64,000 nt of DNA from Paradesertivirga mongoliensis (GCF_024436395.1 NZ_JAFMZO010000003.1:806001-870000); one strand, 5' to 3'; positions 26,014-36,649 are shown, counted from the first letter of the stretch. Notes: generated by a model not told the origin, from the letters alone. Program-made: numbers and translations.

Positions 26014-29000
26014 TTAATCTTTAATTATTGAAATAAATCCTTTTTTCTTTTCTATACCAGGGCCGAAGTCTACTACGTAATAATAAGTACCCTCTGCAAG
26101 AGGAGAACCGTTTAATGTACCATCCCATTGATCGGTATAATTCGACTGGTGATACAGTAGTCTTCCTGCACGGTCGAAGATCTTTACCTCATTTTTTGGA
26201 TACATATCCAGGTTATGGATAATCAGCTTATCATTTACACCATCGCCGTTGGGCGAAACAATATTGGTACCATTTACTACCTGGTAATCGGCATTTACAG
26301 CGATAGTTATTTCTCGTTCAGCTGAACAGTTATTCGCATTTGTTACGGTTACTTTATAGGTAGTGGTTTCTGAAGGGCGCACGGTTAGGTTGTTAGTATT
26401 CTGCCCGCTTAAGACGCCATTTGCATTAGACCAACTATAAGATAAGCCGTTGTTGGCTACAGAAACATCCGCCTTAAGAATTGCAACCTCTCCTTTAGAT
26501 AAAACAAGACCCTTATCAGAGGAGATTGCAATTACAGGGAGGGGATTGACCTGAATAGTGAAACTTTTTAATATAGTATTAATGCCGCCATTAGCGTTTC
26601 CGCCATTGTCCATTACCATCACATTAACAACTGCCGCGCCAAATGACCCCGGGCTGATCTTATACCGTAATTCCGCATTTCCACCTGTTGCCGGACTTAC
26701 GTTAAGGGACTCAAACAAGGCATTGTTGGTTGAACTTACAGACAATGCAGTGGTCTGGCCAGCATCCTGCCCTGCAGAGATACCCTGCAAATTTACTGTT
26801 TGCATTGCCGGGGCATAGCAGATCACCTGGTTAGATATATCATTTAGCGTAGGCTGCTCATTTACATTGTTGAGGGTAATGATAAGTTCTTTATCTAACG
26901 ACAAATTATGCTGAGTGGTTGAGCGCAGGCGTACAGCATAAGAAGCTTTCTGCTCAAAATCAAGACTTGCAGCACTTTTGATCTCATTACCCGAGATGCT
27001 GAACAAAGCGTTGTCGGCACTTCCGTTGCCACTAACTAAACTATAAGTAAAGGTAGCAGAAGGATCGTCAGACGTTGAGTTCAGGGTTCCGGCGAGGGTG
27101 CCGGAAGGAGCGTTCTCATACAAAGTTGCCGCACTAAGTGTAATACTGGTTGGGTGCCCTGGTACAATAGTTAAAGTTCCCGGGACATAACTAAAACTAT
27201 AATTGTTTGACACTCCGCCACTCGCGGTAATAGGATAAGTTCCCAGGGGTGAATTAGTAATTGCAGTGGTAATAGCCGTGGGTGGAGTTTGCAGATGAGT
27301 TTTATCTTCCCCGGATATGAAACCGCTGTAGCTAAGGGTAAAGGCAGGATTAGCCGTGTTTTGGAACCTGGTCTTGTTATCCGCAGTCACGGTCAATACT
27401 TTCTTGGTAACATCTCCGGTAGTGCTTGCAGTTATAGTAGTAAGGTTATAATTATCTTTCTGCGCACCTGAAAGAACAAAGCTGTTTGCTGTAACCGTTT
27501 TTGCTGTTCCGGCCGTTTGATTATCATAATTGGCTGTAGCGGTTACTTTCACCTCATCGCCGGCCTCGGTGCCAACAAGACTGTAGTTTCCAGGAACAAG
27601 AATTGCACCGGTAGTACCATCGTAAACTTTGGTGATGGCCGGGCTGGCATTAAGCGCTATTGTAATATCCTTTTTAGTGATAATACCGCTAGTGGTGGCC
27701 GAAGTGGTGGTCAGGTTGTAATTGTCTTTCTGAGCACCTGCAAGAACAAAGCTGTTTACTGTTATTACAATGCCACTGGCTGCGTTCTTATCGGCATAAC
27801 TTGCCACACCTGTTACGGTAACGGCATCACCGGCTTCTACACCACTTAAGCTGTAATTGCCGGATGCCAGTGTTGCCATCGATCCTGCATCGTATACTTT
27901 GGTAATAAACGGACTGGCATTCAGAGAAACGGTAATATCCTTTTTGGTGATAGTACCGGTCGTGGTGGCCGAAGTAGTGGTCAAATTGTAGTTGTCTTTT
28001 TGCGCACCTGCAAGAACAAAATTACCCGCCGTTACTGTAATGCTACTGGCTACATTCTTATCAGCATAACTGGCTGTACCCGCTACGGTAACGGCATCGC
28101 CGGTTTCAATCCCTGAAAGACTGTAGTTACCTGCGGCAAGGGTAGCTGAGGTGTTGCTGTCATACGCTTTGGTGACAACTGGTGTGACGTTCAGCGATAA
28201 GGTAACATCTTTTTTAGTGATCGTTCCCGTGGTACTGGCCGAAGTGCTGGTCAGGTTGTAGTTGTCTTTCCTGGTTCCGCCCAGCACAAAAGCGTTTGCA
28301 GTTACGGCTATGCCTGTGCCCACGTTTTTATCTGCGTAAGAAGCCGTACCTGCTACGGTAACATCGCTTACATCGCCCGATTCTACACCGCTTAATGTGT
28401 AGTTGGCTGCAGTCAACGTAATCGATGCCGTGTTATCATACACCTTAGTAATTACAGGCGATGCATTCAGCGAAACTATAATGTCCTTTTTATTTACCGT
28501 AAGCGTTTGAGTTTCATCGGCAGCAGCCAGATAAGCGGCGCTTCCGGCTTGCGAAGCAGTTATGGTAGCTGTACCGGCACCTACAATATGCACCTTGCCG
28601 GATACTATAGTGGCTACAGCCGTGTTATTCGACGAGTAGCTTAGTACTAAGCCTGAACTTGCACTTGCTGCCGGATCAAAATCTGCATCACCATAAGTTT
28701 TCGCTGCTAAGGCATTGAAGGTAATGGTTTGCGGCGCTTTTGGAACCGTTGTTGCATCTGCCGATACGGTGCTTTCATTACCGGTATTGTCTATTGCCGA
28801 AATGCGGTAAAAATAAGTAGTACCATTAGTAAGGCCTGTATGCGTGTAAGACGCAGCAACCGCATTCGCTGTATTCAATATAGTTGTTGGATTAGCGCTT
28901 GTTCCGCCATATATTTTATACGATTTCAGGTCTCCTTCGGCATTAGCAGTCCAGCTGATAGTATTCTGTGCGTTGCCGCTCACTGCTGCCAGGCCTGCAG

Positions 29001-32000
29001 GTGTAGCCGGCGCCGTTCTGTCGAACGTTACTGCGCTCGCATCAGTAGTAGCAGCGACGGCCGTTCCACTATTACCGGCTGCGTCTGAAAAACTAATGCT
29101 AAAAGCAATTGCACCTTCCGTATCAGAACCGGTCATGGTGTATTTAGCGGTATACGTGTTTCCGCTTGTGTTAGCAACAGTTGCTGTTTGCCCTGCGATA
29201 GTTGCAGAAGGCGAGCTGACCGTCTCGCTTGCCGTAAACGTTACCGTAATTTGATCACCTGATTTAGCCAGGGCAGATGTGGCGTTATTTGAGACGATGC
29301 TTACTGCGTTTAAAGTTGGCACAACAGCATCAACAAGTACCCCACTCGTCGATCCGACGCTGTTTAAAGTAAGCGTGGCATCATTACCTGCAGCGTCTTT
29401 TATAGTGCCGCCGTTCGCTGTAAGCGAAGAAGCTAAGGAAACACCATCAGTATCCAGATTACCACTCGTAATGGTATACCGGAAGATAAGTGCCGAGGTA
29501 CCGCTTCCCGACACATAACCTGCGTTAACAGTTCCACCGGTATTTAATGTAAGTCCAAGGTAAGGGCTGCCTGCACTGGTATTAACAGTGAGGTTTTCAC
29601 TGAAGTTAACCGTAAAGTCAAGATTAGCTCCTGTTTTATAAGTTCCGTTTGCGGGTACAGAAACCGAGCTTACGGTTGCTGCAATCGCGTCGACCAAAAT
29701 TCCTGCTGTAGAACTTACGCTGTTAAGAGTTAAAACAGCATGGTTTGCAGCTGCATCTTTCAGTGTTCCGCCATTTAGTGCCAGAGTGCCTACTGCAATT
29801 CCGTTCGCATCAGTATCACCTGTTTGCACAGTATACCGGAATGATAATGCAGATGTACCTGATCCGCTCTGATAAGTGGCGGACCTGGTGCTGCTGCCAA
29901 CCGTTAAACTCAGGTATGGGGTTCCGCCTGAAGCGTCTACCGTGATGTTTTCATTAAAATTAACTGTAAAATCAAGATTTTGGCTTGCTACATAAACTGC
30001 ATTCGATGGTACATTAACCGAGGTCACAGTTGGAGCTGTATCGTCCACGTCGTTAATCGTAATGGTAAAGGCCTCTTCATAAGTCAGCGAACCCTGATCG
30101 GTCGTTCTAATCCTTACTGTATAACTGTTTTTCGACTCATAATTGGGTGAGTTGGTGACACGCAGGCTGCTGCCGTTAATATTGAAGGAAGCATTATCCG
30201 TGTCGCCGGTACCCGCAACCAGGGTATACGTAAATGTATTTGAAGCGTCCGCATCTGTAGAGCTTAAAGTCCCTACGGTGGTGTTAGCAGCCACATTTTC
30301 ATTAATCGAGCTGGCGCTTAAAGTAATATCAGTTGGACCTTCATTTAAGTTATTGATAGTAATAGTAAATGCTTCCTCGTAAGTGAGCGAACCCTGATCG
30401 GTAGTACGAACTCTTACCTTATAACTGTTCTTCGCTTCGTAATTAGGTGAGTTAGTAATTCTGAGACTGCCTCCGCTGATGTTAAAACTGGCATTATCAT
30501 CGTCGCCCGTACCTGCAACCAGTGTATAAGTGAAGGTATTTCCTGCATCCGGATCGGTTGTACTTAATGTTCCGACGGTAGCGTTTGCCGCGACATTTTC
30601 ATTCACCGAGCTTGCACTAAGCGCAATGTCGGAAGGCGTTTCGTTTACGTCGCTGATAGAAATGGTAAATGCCTCATCGTAAGTTAACGAGTTTTGGTCG
30701 GTAGTGCGAACTCGTATACTATAGCTGCTTTTGCTCTCATAATTGGCCGAGGCAGCGATTTTTAAAGTACTTCCGGAGATAGTAAAGCTAGCATTGTCGG
30801 TGTCGCCGGTTCCTGTAACAAAGCTGTACGTAAAGGTATTGGTTGCATCCGGGTCGGTCGAGCTAAGGGTTCCTACCGTACTTCCCGCTGCTACGTTTTC
30901 ATTAACCGAGCTTGCACTCAAAGCAATATCAGTTGGCGTTTCGTTCACATCACTGATAGTAATGGTAAACGTCTTTTCGTAGCTTAACGAGCCTTGATCG
31001 GTGGTGCGCACTCTGATGCTGTAGCTGCTTTTGCTTTCATAATCGGGCGAGTTAGTTATCCTTAAATTACTTCCCGAAATATTAAAGCTGGCATTGTCTG
31101 TATCGCCTGTACCCGAAACCAGGGTATATGTGAACGTATTTCCTGCGTCGGAGTCGGTTGTGCTTAAGGTTCCAACTGTAGCGTTTGCCGTAACGTTTTC
31201 ATTCACTGCACTTGCACTAAGTGTAACATCTGCGGGCGTTTCATTCACGTTGTTGATGGTGACAGTAAACGCCTTTTCATAGGTGAGGCCGCCCTGATCT
31301 GTCGTTCTTACCCGGACAGAATAACTACCTTTCGATTCGTAATCCGGCGAATTGCTAACCTTCAGGCTATTACCGCTAATATTAAACGATGCGTTGTCGG
31401 TATCTCCGGTTCCTGCAACCAAGGTGTAAGTAAAAGTGTTTCCTGAATTCGCATCCGTTGAACTTAAAGTTCCTATTGTACTGTTAGCGGATGCATTTTC
31501 ATTTATAGAACTTGCACTCAGGGAGATATCTGTTGGTGCAGTATTTACATTGCTGGCTGTAATGCTATTACCCGTGAGATCGGCCGTCACCACCGCAGCA
31601 TCTGCGCCGGCTGTCCAGTCGTCTGCAGCAGCTAAATTGTACGTAGTAGCATCAACAGACGAGGTTCCATTCTTGTTAATGAGGAGATCAACCGCGGTTT
31701 TATCAGTTGCACTGAGACTTAATGTGAATGACGTGCCACTTGTAATTTCTACATTATTGGTATTGGTTAAGGTATAAGTAGCGCCGCCTTCACCGGTAAA
31801 AGTAAATTTATTGGCCACAATATCGTTGGTACCGCCGCTTGCAGACAAAAATCCTGTTCCGGTTACTACCAGGCTTCCCGTATTTGCATTATAGGTTGCC
31901 GAGGTAACAGCGGGAGTTGCAACGTTAGCCACTGTAATTCCGTTACCTGTTGCATCAACCACTGCTACGGCAACATCTGCGCCAGCGGCCCAGTCTTCAG

Positions 32001-34719
32001 CAGCAGCTAAGTTATAAGTTGTACCTCCCGTTGAAGCTGTACCATTTTTATTCACCATCAGGTTCACAGAAGCTTTGTCGGTAGCGCTAAGTGTTAATGT
32101 AAACGAAGTTCCGCTTGTAATCTCACCATTCTGGGTATCTGTTAAAGTATATGTTGCGCCACCTTCAGCCGTGAGAGTGAACTTATTGGCCACGATATCG
32201 TTGGATGCTCCACTTGCAGATAAAAAACCGGTACCTGTAACAACCAGCGCCCCGGTTGATGCATTGTAGGTAGCTGAGGTAACAGCGGGTACAGCAACGT
32301 TACTGGCCGTAATTCCATTGCCGCTTGCGTCTGCGGCCCCACTTACATTAGCCATCCAGCCCGCTGTAGCAGCAAGGTTATAGGTTGTACTGCCTGTTGA
32401 GGAAGTACCATTCTTATTGATTATTTGATTTATAGCTGCTTTATCCGTTGCGTTTAGTGTAACGGAGAAAGCCGTTGCGCTGGTTATCTCGACATCAGAG
32501 CTCGTGAGCGTGTATGTTGCCCCTCCTTCGCCTGTAAGGGTAAGCGTAGACACTGCTACATCATTTAAAGCTCCGGTTTTGGCCTGGAAATCGGTACCGG
32601 TTACCATTAGCACGCCTGTATTTGCATTGTACGTAGCAGAAGTTAAGGCGGGGTTATTTACAGTGGTAAAGTTATTGGGGTTGTTCGTGGCTGTAGTGCT
32701 AAGGTATTTTTGTAAACCTGAAGATCCATTGTATTCCACAACCATCGCCCGGTAAGTGGTACCAGCCGAAAGTCCGCTGACGGTTACCGACGTTCCGGTT
32801 CCATTGTAAACGCAGTACCAACCAGTCGTGCTAATCTGTGTTCCCGAGCCGAAACTGGTGCTTGCGGTGTATCCTGTATTGTCGGAAGGTGCGGCACTTC
32901 CTATGCTGGCCGCTTTTAAGAATACGGCCCGTGCAGATCCATTTCCATTCGTCCAGCCAATATCTGTGCCGTTAATTGTGGTATTTGTAAAGGTAATGGC
33001 CGATGCCTGTGTTGAAGGAGCATCAGGCATGTCGTTGATAGTGAGGCTGACGGTTTGTGTATTGGATGAATTTGCAACTCCATCGTTCACTCTAAAGGTA
33101 AAACTGTCTGGCCCGAAATAATTTGCAGTTGGTTCATAAATAACTCTGCGGGGATTACCACCACTATCCGTAAGACTTGTTGAGACAGCGGTTATTTCAG
33201 TTCCTTTAGTGGTGCCATTACTGGTTTGATACAGCTTGCCGTTAGAAGGAAGTGCTGTAATTACTGCTGTAGCGGATGACTGGTTATCAAGGTCGCTCCC
33301 TCCCAAACGTATAGAAACATTGGCATCCTCATCTACACTCACTGCATAACTGGTGTTACCTGCTACAAACTCATCTCCGTCAGAATTCTGCAAAGTTCCG
33401 GTATTACTATTGGTGCTTCGGTCGTCTGTTGATGTACCACTTCCTTCCTCGAAATTCCAGTATCCTACCAACCCCGGTTCGGTTCCCGCCAGCGGAGTAT
33501 ACATGTATTCTTTAATTTGAGCCGCTGTTCTGGCCGTTGACCAGACACGAACCTCGTCCAAACCGCCTTCAAAATGATCGGCCCAGCCTGGCCTGAATCC
33601 AATGCCCAGGTTTGCTGTAGAACTAACAGTATAGTTGGTAGAGAAAGAACTTGATGCATCTAATATGCCATCTATGTAAATCTTCATACTCTTTCCGCCA
33701 GCATCCATAACCGCTGCAATATGGTGCCAGTTGTTATCCGATATAGAAGAAACGCTAGCAACTTCTGTACTTGCCGGATACGTTCCGGCGGCGAAAGAAA
33801 GCTTGTTATCATTAAACCGCAAAAACACTCCTGTGGCTGAGGCGTTCTGCTTACCAACTATATTGAAGAAACCAGTTCCCGAGGCTCTTTTCACCCATGA
33901 TTCGATTGTAAAACTTCCTGATCCGAGGTCCAGACTGGAATGATGAGGCACTTGTACTCCTTCGCTTCGGCTTCGTTCGAAGCTCAGGGCTGTACCTAAA
34001 CCGGCTACGGGAGCAACTACTGGTTCGCCAAACTGTATATCGTCAAGTGCAAGATAATTAACCTTTCCGTAGTTCGTGATGCCATCGTTATAGTCGTTCG
34101 GGTTAGTGATGCGAATTTCATCAATATATTGAAATATGGATGAAGTAAAAGATGTACTGGTATATGCTTGATAATAAGTAGATCTGCTGATATTTAAGAT
34201 TACGGAACCGGTTGAAATACCATTTCGAAAGCCTTCCACTTTAGCCTGACTCTGAAACCCCAGATAGTCCATAAGCGTAACGCCCTGAAATGCAAACTCA
34301 CTTCCATTAGTACTTTTAATTACGATTGTTGCATCTCCGGAAGGATATGTCAGTATACCATCGTGGCCAACATTTGTATCGGAGTAGTACGTCCACGATG
34401 CTCCACTTGCATTGCCGCCTGCATTAGCTGAAAAAATCTCATAGGAAATATTGGTAATATCAGAAGACCCGCCTTCCCCATCGTTTACAGTTGGCCCCAA
34501 ATCCATGCCATCTGCTGTGTTGAAATTGACAGTACCTGCAACGCCGGCAAATAAGGCTTTTGAATAAGTTTTTTTGCTAAAGTTGCTATTTAAAAAAAGG
34601 CTTCTTCCACCACCCATTTTTAATTTAAAGTAATTTGGATCCTCATTTGAGTAGGCAAAGCACGGTTGCGCAAACAATAACAGAATAACTGGTAAAATAG
34701 AATGTAAAAGTTTCCTCAT
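26014..34719 (-). CDS. Giant multi-repeat cell-surface adhesin with type B type IX sorting domain
   Basis: This 2901-residue exported protein has a signal peptide (1-23). A beta-rich N-terminal domain (about 40-235) and a LamG/concanavalin-like domain (about 240-430, 'SFTIESWVKRASGTGFFNIVG') come first. A cadherin-like segment and fibronectin piece follow to about 690, then three 120-residue repeats (about 690-1055, 'SATYNASTGALVVTGTGF'), five 100-residue cadherin repeats (1060-1563), two 120-residue Ig-like repeats (1565-1800), further Ig and fibronectin pieces, and one Big_2-like repeat (about 1995-2075). Four YDG-type repeats (2075-2435), an MBG domain, another cadherin repeat and an Ig/PKD-like domain lead to the gliding-type C-terminal domain (about 2815-2901, 'SPNGDGVNDKL', 'VKIFDRAGRLLY'). 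This architecture matches SprB-like adhesins used in gliding or attachment to plant surfaces or polymers. Confidence 0.92.
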   Translation of the reverse strand: MRKLLHSILPVILLLFAQPCFAYSNEDPNYFKLKMGGGRSLFLNSNFSKKTYSKALFAGVAGTVNFNTADGMDLGPTVNDGEGGSSDITNISYEIFSANAGGNASGASWTYYSDTNVGHDGILTYPSGDATIVIKSTNGSEFAFQGVTLMDYLGFQSQAKVEGFRNGISTGSVILNISRSTYYQAYTSTSFTSSIFQYIDEIRITNPNDYNDGITNYGKVNYLALDDIQFGEPVVAPVAGLGTALSFERSRSEGVQVPHHSSLDLGSGSFTIESWVKRASGTGFFNIVGKQNASATGVFLRFNDNKLSFAAGTYPASTEVASVSSISDNNWHHIAAVMDAGGKSMKIYIDGILDASSSFSTNYTVSSTANLGIGFRPGWADHFEGGLDEVRVWSTARTAAQIKEYMYTPLAGTEPGLVGYWNFEEGSGTSTDDRSTNSNTGTLQNSDGDEFVAGNTSYAVSVDEDANVSIRLGGSDLDNQSSATAVITALPSNGKLYQTSNGTTKGTEITAVSTSLTDSGGNPRRVIYEPTANYFGPDSFTFRVNDGVANSSNTQTVSLTINDMPDAPSTQASAITFTNTTINGTDIGWTNGNGSARAVFLKAASIGSAAPSDNTGYTASTSFGSGTQISTTGWYCVYNGTGTSVTVSGLSAGTTYRAMVVEYNGSSGLQKYLSTTATNNPNNFTTVNNPALTSATYNANTGVLMVTGTDFQAKTGALNDVAVSTLTLTGEGGATYTLTSSDVEITSATAFSVTLNATDKAAINQIINKNGTSSTGSTTYNLAATAGWMANVSGAADASGNGITASNVAVPAVTSATYNASTGALVVTGTGFLSASGASNDIVANKFTLTAEGGATYTLTDTQNGEITSGTSFTLTLSATDKASVNLMVNKNGTASTGGTTYNLAAAEDWAAGADVAVAVVDATGNGITVANVATPAVTSATYNANTGSLVVTGTGFLSASGGTNDIVANKFTFTGEGGATYTLTNTNNVEITSGTSFTLSLSATDKTAVDLLINKNGTSSVDATTYNLAAADDWTAGADAAVVTADLTGNSITASNVNTAPTDISLSASSINENASANSTIGTLSSTDANSGNTFTYTLVAGTGDTDNASFNISGNSLKVSNSPDYESKGSYSVRVRTTDQGGLTYEKAFTVTINNVNETPADVTLSASAVNENVTANATVGTLSTTDSDAGNTFTYTLVSGTGDTDNASFNISGSNLRITNSPDYESKSSYSIRVRTTDQGSLSYEKTFTITISDVNETPTDIALSASSVNENVAAGSTVGTLSSTDPDATNTFTYSFVTGTGDTDNASFTISGSTLKIAASANYESKSSYSIRVRTTDQNSLTYDEAFTISISDVNETPSDIALSASSVNENVAANATVGTLSTTDPDAGNTFTYTLVAGTGDDDNASFNISGGSLRITNSPNYEAKNSYKVRVRTTDQGSLTYEEAFTITINNLNEGPTDITLSASSINENVAANTTVGTLSSTDADASNTFTYTLVAGTGDTDNASFNINGSSLRVTNSPNYESKNSYTVRIRTTDQGSLTYEEAFTITINDVDDTAPTVTSVNVPSNAVYVASQNLDFTVNFNENITVDASGGTPYLSLTVGSSTRSATYQSGSGTSALSFRYTVQTGDTDANGIAVGTLALNGGTLKDAAANHAVLTLNSVSSTAGILVDAIAATVSSVSVPANGTYKTGANLDFTVNFSENLTVNTSAGSPYLGLTLNTGGTVNAGYVSGSGTSALIFRYTITSGNLDTDGVSLASSLTANGGTIKDAAGNDATLTLNSVGSTSGVLVDAVVPTLNAVSIVSNNATSALAKSGDQITVTFTASETVSSPSATIAGQTATVANTSGNTYTAKYTMTGSDTEGAIAFSISFSDAAGNSGTAVAATTDASAVTFDRTAPATPAGLAAVSGNAQNTISWTANAEGDLKSYKIYGGTSANPTTILNTANAVAASYTHTGLTNGTTYFYRISAIDNTGNESTVSADATTVPKAPQTITFNALAAKTYGDADFDPAASASSGLVLSYSSNNTAVATIVSGKVHIVGAGTATITASQAGSAAYLAAADETQTLTVNKKDIIVSLNASPVITKVYDNTASITLTAANYTLSGVESGDVSDVTVAGTASYADKNVGTGIAVTANAFVLGGTRKDNYNLTSTSASTTGTITKKDVTLSLNVTPVVTKAYDSNTSATLAAGNYSLSGIETGDAVTVAGTASYADKNVASSITVTAGNFVLAGAQKDNYNLTTTSATTTGTITKKDITVSLNASPFITKVYDAGSMATLASGNYSLSGVEAGDAVTVTGVASYADKNAASGIVITVNSFVLAGAQKDNYNLTTTSATTSGIITKKDITIALNASPAITKVYDGTTGAILVPGNYSLVGTEAGDEVKVTATANYDNQTAGTAKTVTANSFVLSGAQKDNYNLTTITASTTGDVTKKVLTVTADNKTRFQNTANPAFTLSYSGFISGEDKTHLQTPPTAITTAITNSPLGTYPITASGGVSNNYSFSYVPGTLTIVPGHPTSITLSAATLYENAPSGTLAGTLNSTSDDPSATFTYSLVSGNGSADNALFSISGNEIKSAASLDFEQKASYAVRLRSTTQHNLSLDKELIITLNNVNEQPTLNDISNQVICYAPAMQTVNLQGISAGQDAGQTTALSVSSTNNALFESLNVSPATGGNAELRYKISPGSFGAAVVNVMVMDNGGNANGGINTILKSFTIQVNPLPVIAISSDKGLVLSKGEVAILKADVSVANNGLSYSWSNANGVLSGQNTNNLTVRPSETTTYKVTVTNANNCSAEREITIAVNADYQVVNGTNIVSPNGDGVNDKLIIHNLDMYPKNEVKIFDRAGRLLYHQSNYTDQWDGTLNGSPLAEGTYYYVVDFGPGIEKKKGFISIIKD
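27390..28495 (-). repeat. Four tandem YDG/MBG-type repeats of about 270 bases
   Basis: Units starting 'KKDIxVSLNASPxITKVYD' begin near 28490, 28215, 27945 and 27680, followed by a related MBG domain near 27400. Each has 'DAVTVxGxASYADKN' and 'QKDNYNLTTTSATTTGTI' motifs. They form part of the stalk of the giant adhesin. Confidence 0.88.
30010..31545 (-). repeat. Five tandem 300-base cadherin-coding repeats
   Basis: The recurring segment encoding 'LSASSINENVAAN' appears near 31500, 31200, 30900, 30600 and 30300, a regular 300-base period. Each 100-residue unit carries 'GTLSSTDxDxxNTFTYTLVAGTGDTDNASF' in pieces and a 'YExKxSYxVRVRTTDQ' motif typical of bacterial cadherin-like domains, which normally bind calcium. 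Similarity between units is high at the DNA level, so unit number may change by recombination. Confidence 0.9.
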
Positions 34720-34940
34720 ACTAATTGTGACAAATATTTTAAAGGTTTTATGATTTACGATAATACTAAAAAGGGGTTACATCAATTTCGAATTAATCCC
34801 AATAACTATCAGATAAATTACAAATAACAGCGACAATAAAAACGGAATGCTAAACCCCCGATAAGATGATCTTTGATTGAGCCTCTTTTTCATTACTCAA
34901 AAATGAGACTTAAAACAGAGGTTATGCGAATAATCAGGTG

Positions 34941-34959
34941 GGACAAATACTGGACAAAT
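34941..34959. promoter_or_regulatory. Tandem GGACAAAT repeats upstream of the adhesin operon
   Basis: GGACAAAT occurs at 34941-34948 and again at 34952-34959, exactly 11 bases (one helical turn) apart, between the LuxR-type regulator gene and the adhesin. Such spacing suits an activator bound on one DNA face, possibly the adjacent regulator. No binding evidence exists. Confidence 0.3.
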
Positions 34960-34993
34960 CGTAGTAACGACATCTCTCGAGGCACGAAGGGTA

Positions 34994-36649
34994 TCAGATA
35001 CCAGCAACCAGCTCTTCTAAATTAGAATCATGGAAGTCAACCTTTTTACGCAGCCTCTGCTTTGCTTTTCGCACCGCTTCTACAGTTACACCAAGCATGC
35101 TGGCCATCTCGCGTGAGTTTAGCTGCAGTTTTAATAAGGCAATATGTCGGATATCAGATTCCGTTAAATTACTGTACTTGCTTTTAATACGATAAATATA
35201 TCCCTGATGCACTTTATCAAAAAGCTTTCTGAATTCATTCCAATCATCTTCGGTAAGAATAATGGATTGTAAAAGCTTTTCAATATGTTCAGACTGGCCT
35301 TTCCCGAGCTCGGTACCTTTTAATTTCAGTTCCATCTGCTCAAGGTCGTTTTTGAACTGCTCAATTAAATTATTCTTTTGCCTGAGGTTTTCGGTATAGT
35401 TCAAAAGAAGTGTTTCGGCAACTTTTAATTCGCTTTCTACTCTTATCCGTTCTGTTTGTTCATACACTTTTTCACTCTCGAATTTGTTTCTTTCGGATTT
35501 ATAAAAGTTTATCCTGTCGGCCAGTGCAAATGCCATTAGCACAGCTTCGGCAGCGGTACCGATTTTAAGAGAATTAGCAGTAAATATATTGTAACCAATC
35601 CATCCCATATCTTTACTTAAAAACACAAGAATACCAGTGATAAGAACGGTCCACCCAGCAAGGTAATAACGGGCAGGCGTGTAACCCCTTTTGTAAATCA
35701 AAACACCTGTCAGCAGGAAATAAAGTGCTGCAAAGAAAGCGGTCGTCTGGCTAATAGACAGCGCCAAAAATTTACCGCCTGAAAGACTTATCACACAACA
35801 GCATGTCCATACCGCACAGAATACCCATAACCCTTTTAACAGCAATGGAAAATTCTGACGCAAGTTTAAAAACTCAGAAACAAAAAAGGCGGCAAAAAAC
35901 ATAGGTACCGATGCTAATATTGCGGGATGATCGTTCATCCCTTGATATGAAGGCCAGAGATACGCATACGTGATACCATCAAAATGCATCAGAAGTATAC
36001 CTGAAAACATAATATAGCCTATATAAAAAATATACGACCGATCTCTGATCATTATCCATAGAAACAGGTTATAAATTACTATTACTGCTATTAAACCGTA
36101 GAACAAGCCATCTAAAAAGAAAACCAAATTTCCGCTCTCATTAAAAGCATCCGAGCTGATTATAGCTATAGGAAACTGACGGGGAAGGCGGATGTTAAAC
36201 CTAAGATAAACGGTTGTCGGAGCATCCGTATAACTGATATTAAATAATATCCTATTCGATTTTATATCACGATGATTGAGAGGCACTTTATCGCCGGATA
36301 GTTTTGAGATTACATGCGCATAAGATTTCTCATAGTACAGAACAGAATCGGTTGTGGGGTTACCGATATAAAGCCAAAGATCTTTCCCTGTCTTATTTTT
36401 TAAAATCAGCCTGGCCCAAACGTAAGTTGCCTGGGTGGTAAATACGGGAACAGCGGTGTTTACAGGTTCAAACTGATCATCTTTGCGAAGCATGTCGTCG
36501 ATAGTTAAGATGCCTGAGGGGTCTTCAAAAACGCCCAAATGCTTCCCCACTAACACCTGTTTATTGCCCGATGCAATAGTTAACGTGTCTGCCGCAAGGG
36601 CCTTATAATGCAAGAGCATTACACAAACAAACAGGAAAGTTTTTCTCAT
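34994..36649 (-). CDS. 7TMR-DISM membrane sensor with LuxR-type DNA-binding domain
   Basis: This 551-residue protein has a signal peptide (1-19), an extracellular 7TMR-DISMED2 beta domain (about 25-165, 'TYVWARLILKNKTGKDLWLYIGNP'), seven membrane helices (about 175-385), a cytoplasmic coiled coil (about 390-455) and a C-terminal GerE/LuxR-like helix-turn-helix (about 495-545, 'LTESDIRHIALLKLQLNSRE' then 'GVTVEAVRKAKQRLRKK'). It would sense an external ligand, possibly a carbohydrate, and act directly on DNA without a phosphorelay. It lies 274 bases upstream of the adhesin gene on the same strand, so it is the best candidate regulator of adhesin and SprF production. Confidence 0.88.
   Translation of the reverse strand: MRKTFLFVCVMLLHYKALAADTLTIASGNKQVLVGKHLGVFEDPSGILTIDDMLRKDDQFEPVNTAVPVFTTQATYVWARLILKNKTGKDLWLYIGNPTTDSVLYYEKSYAHVISKLSGDKVPLNHRDIKSNRILFNISYTDAPTTVYLRFNIRLPRQFPIAIISSDAFNESGNLVFFLDGLFYGLIAVIVIYNLFLWIMIRDRSYIFYIGYIMFSGILLMHFDGITYAYLWPSYQGMNDHPAILASVPMFFAAFFVSEFLNLRQNFPLLLKGLWVFCAVWTCCCVISLSGGKFLALSISQTTAFFAALYFLLTGVLIYKRGYTPARYYLAGWTVLITGILVFLSKDMGWIGYNIFTANSLKIGTAAEAVLMAFALADRINFYKSERNKFESEKVYEQTERIRVESELKVAETLLLNYTENLRQKNNLIEQFKNDLEQMELKLKGTELGKGQSEHIEKLLQSIILTEDDWNEFRKLFDKVHQGYIYRIKSKYSNLTESDIRHIALLKLQLNSREMASMLGVTVEAVRKAKQRLRKKVDFHDSNLEELVAGI

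Noticed and set aside
26558..33943. Many plus-strand open frames of 60-120 codons opposite the adhesin gene
   Set aside because: They are repetitive, valine/serine-rich shadows of the tandem repeats on the coding strand, recurring with the same 300-base period.
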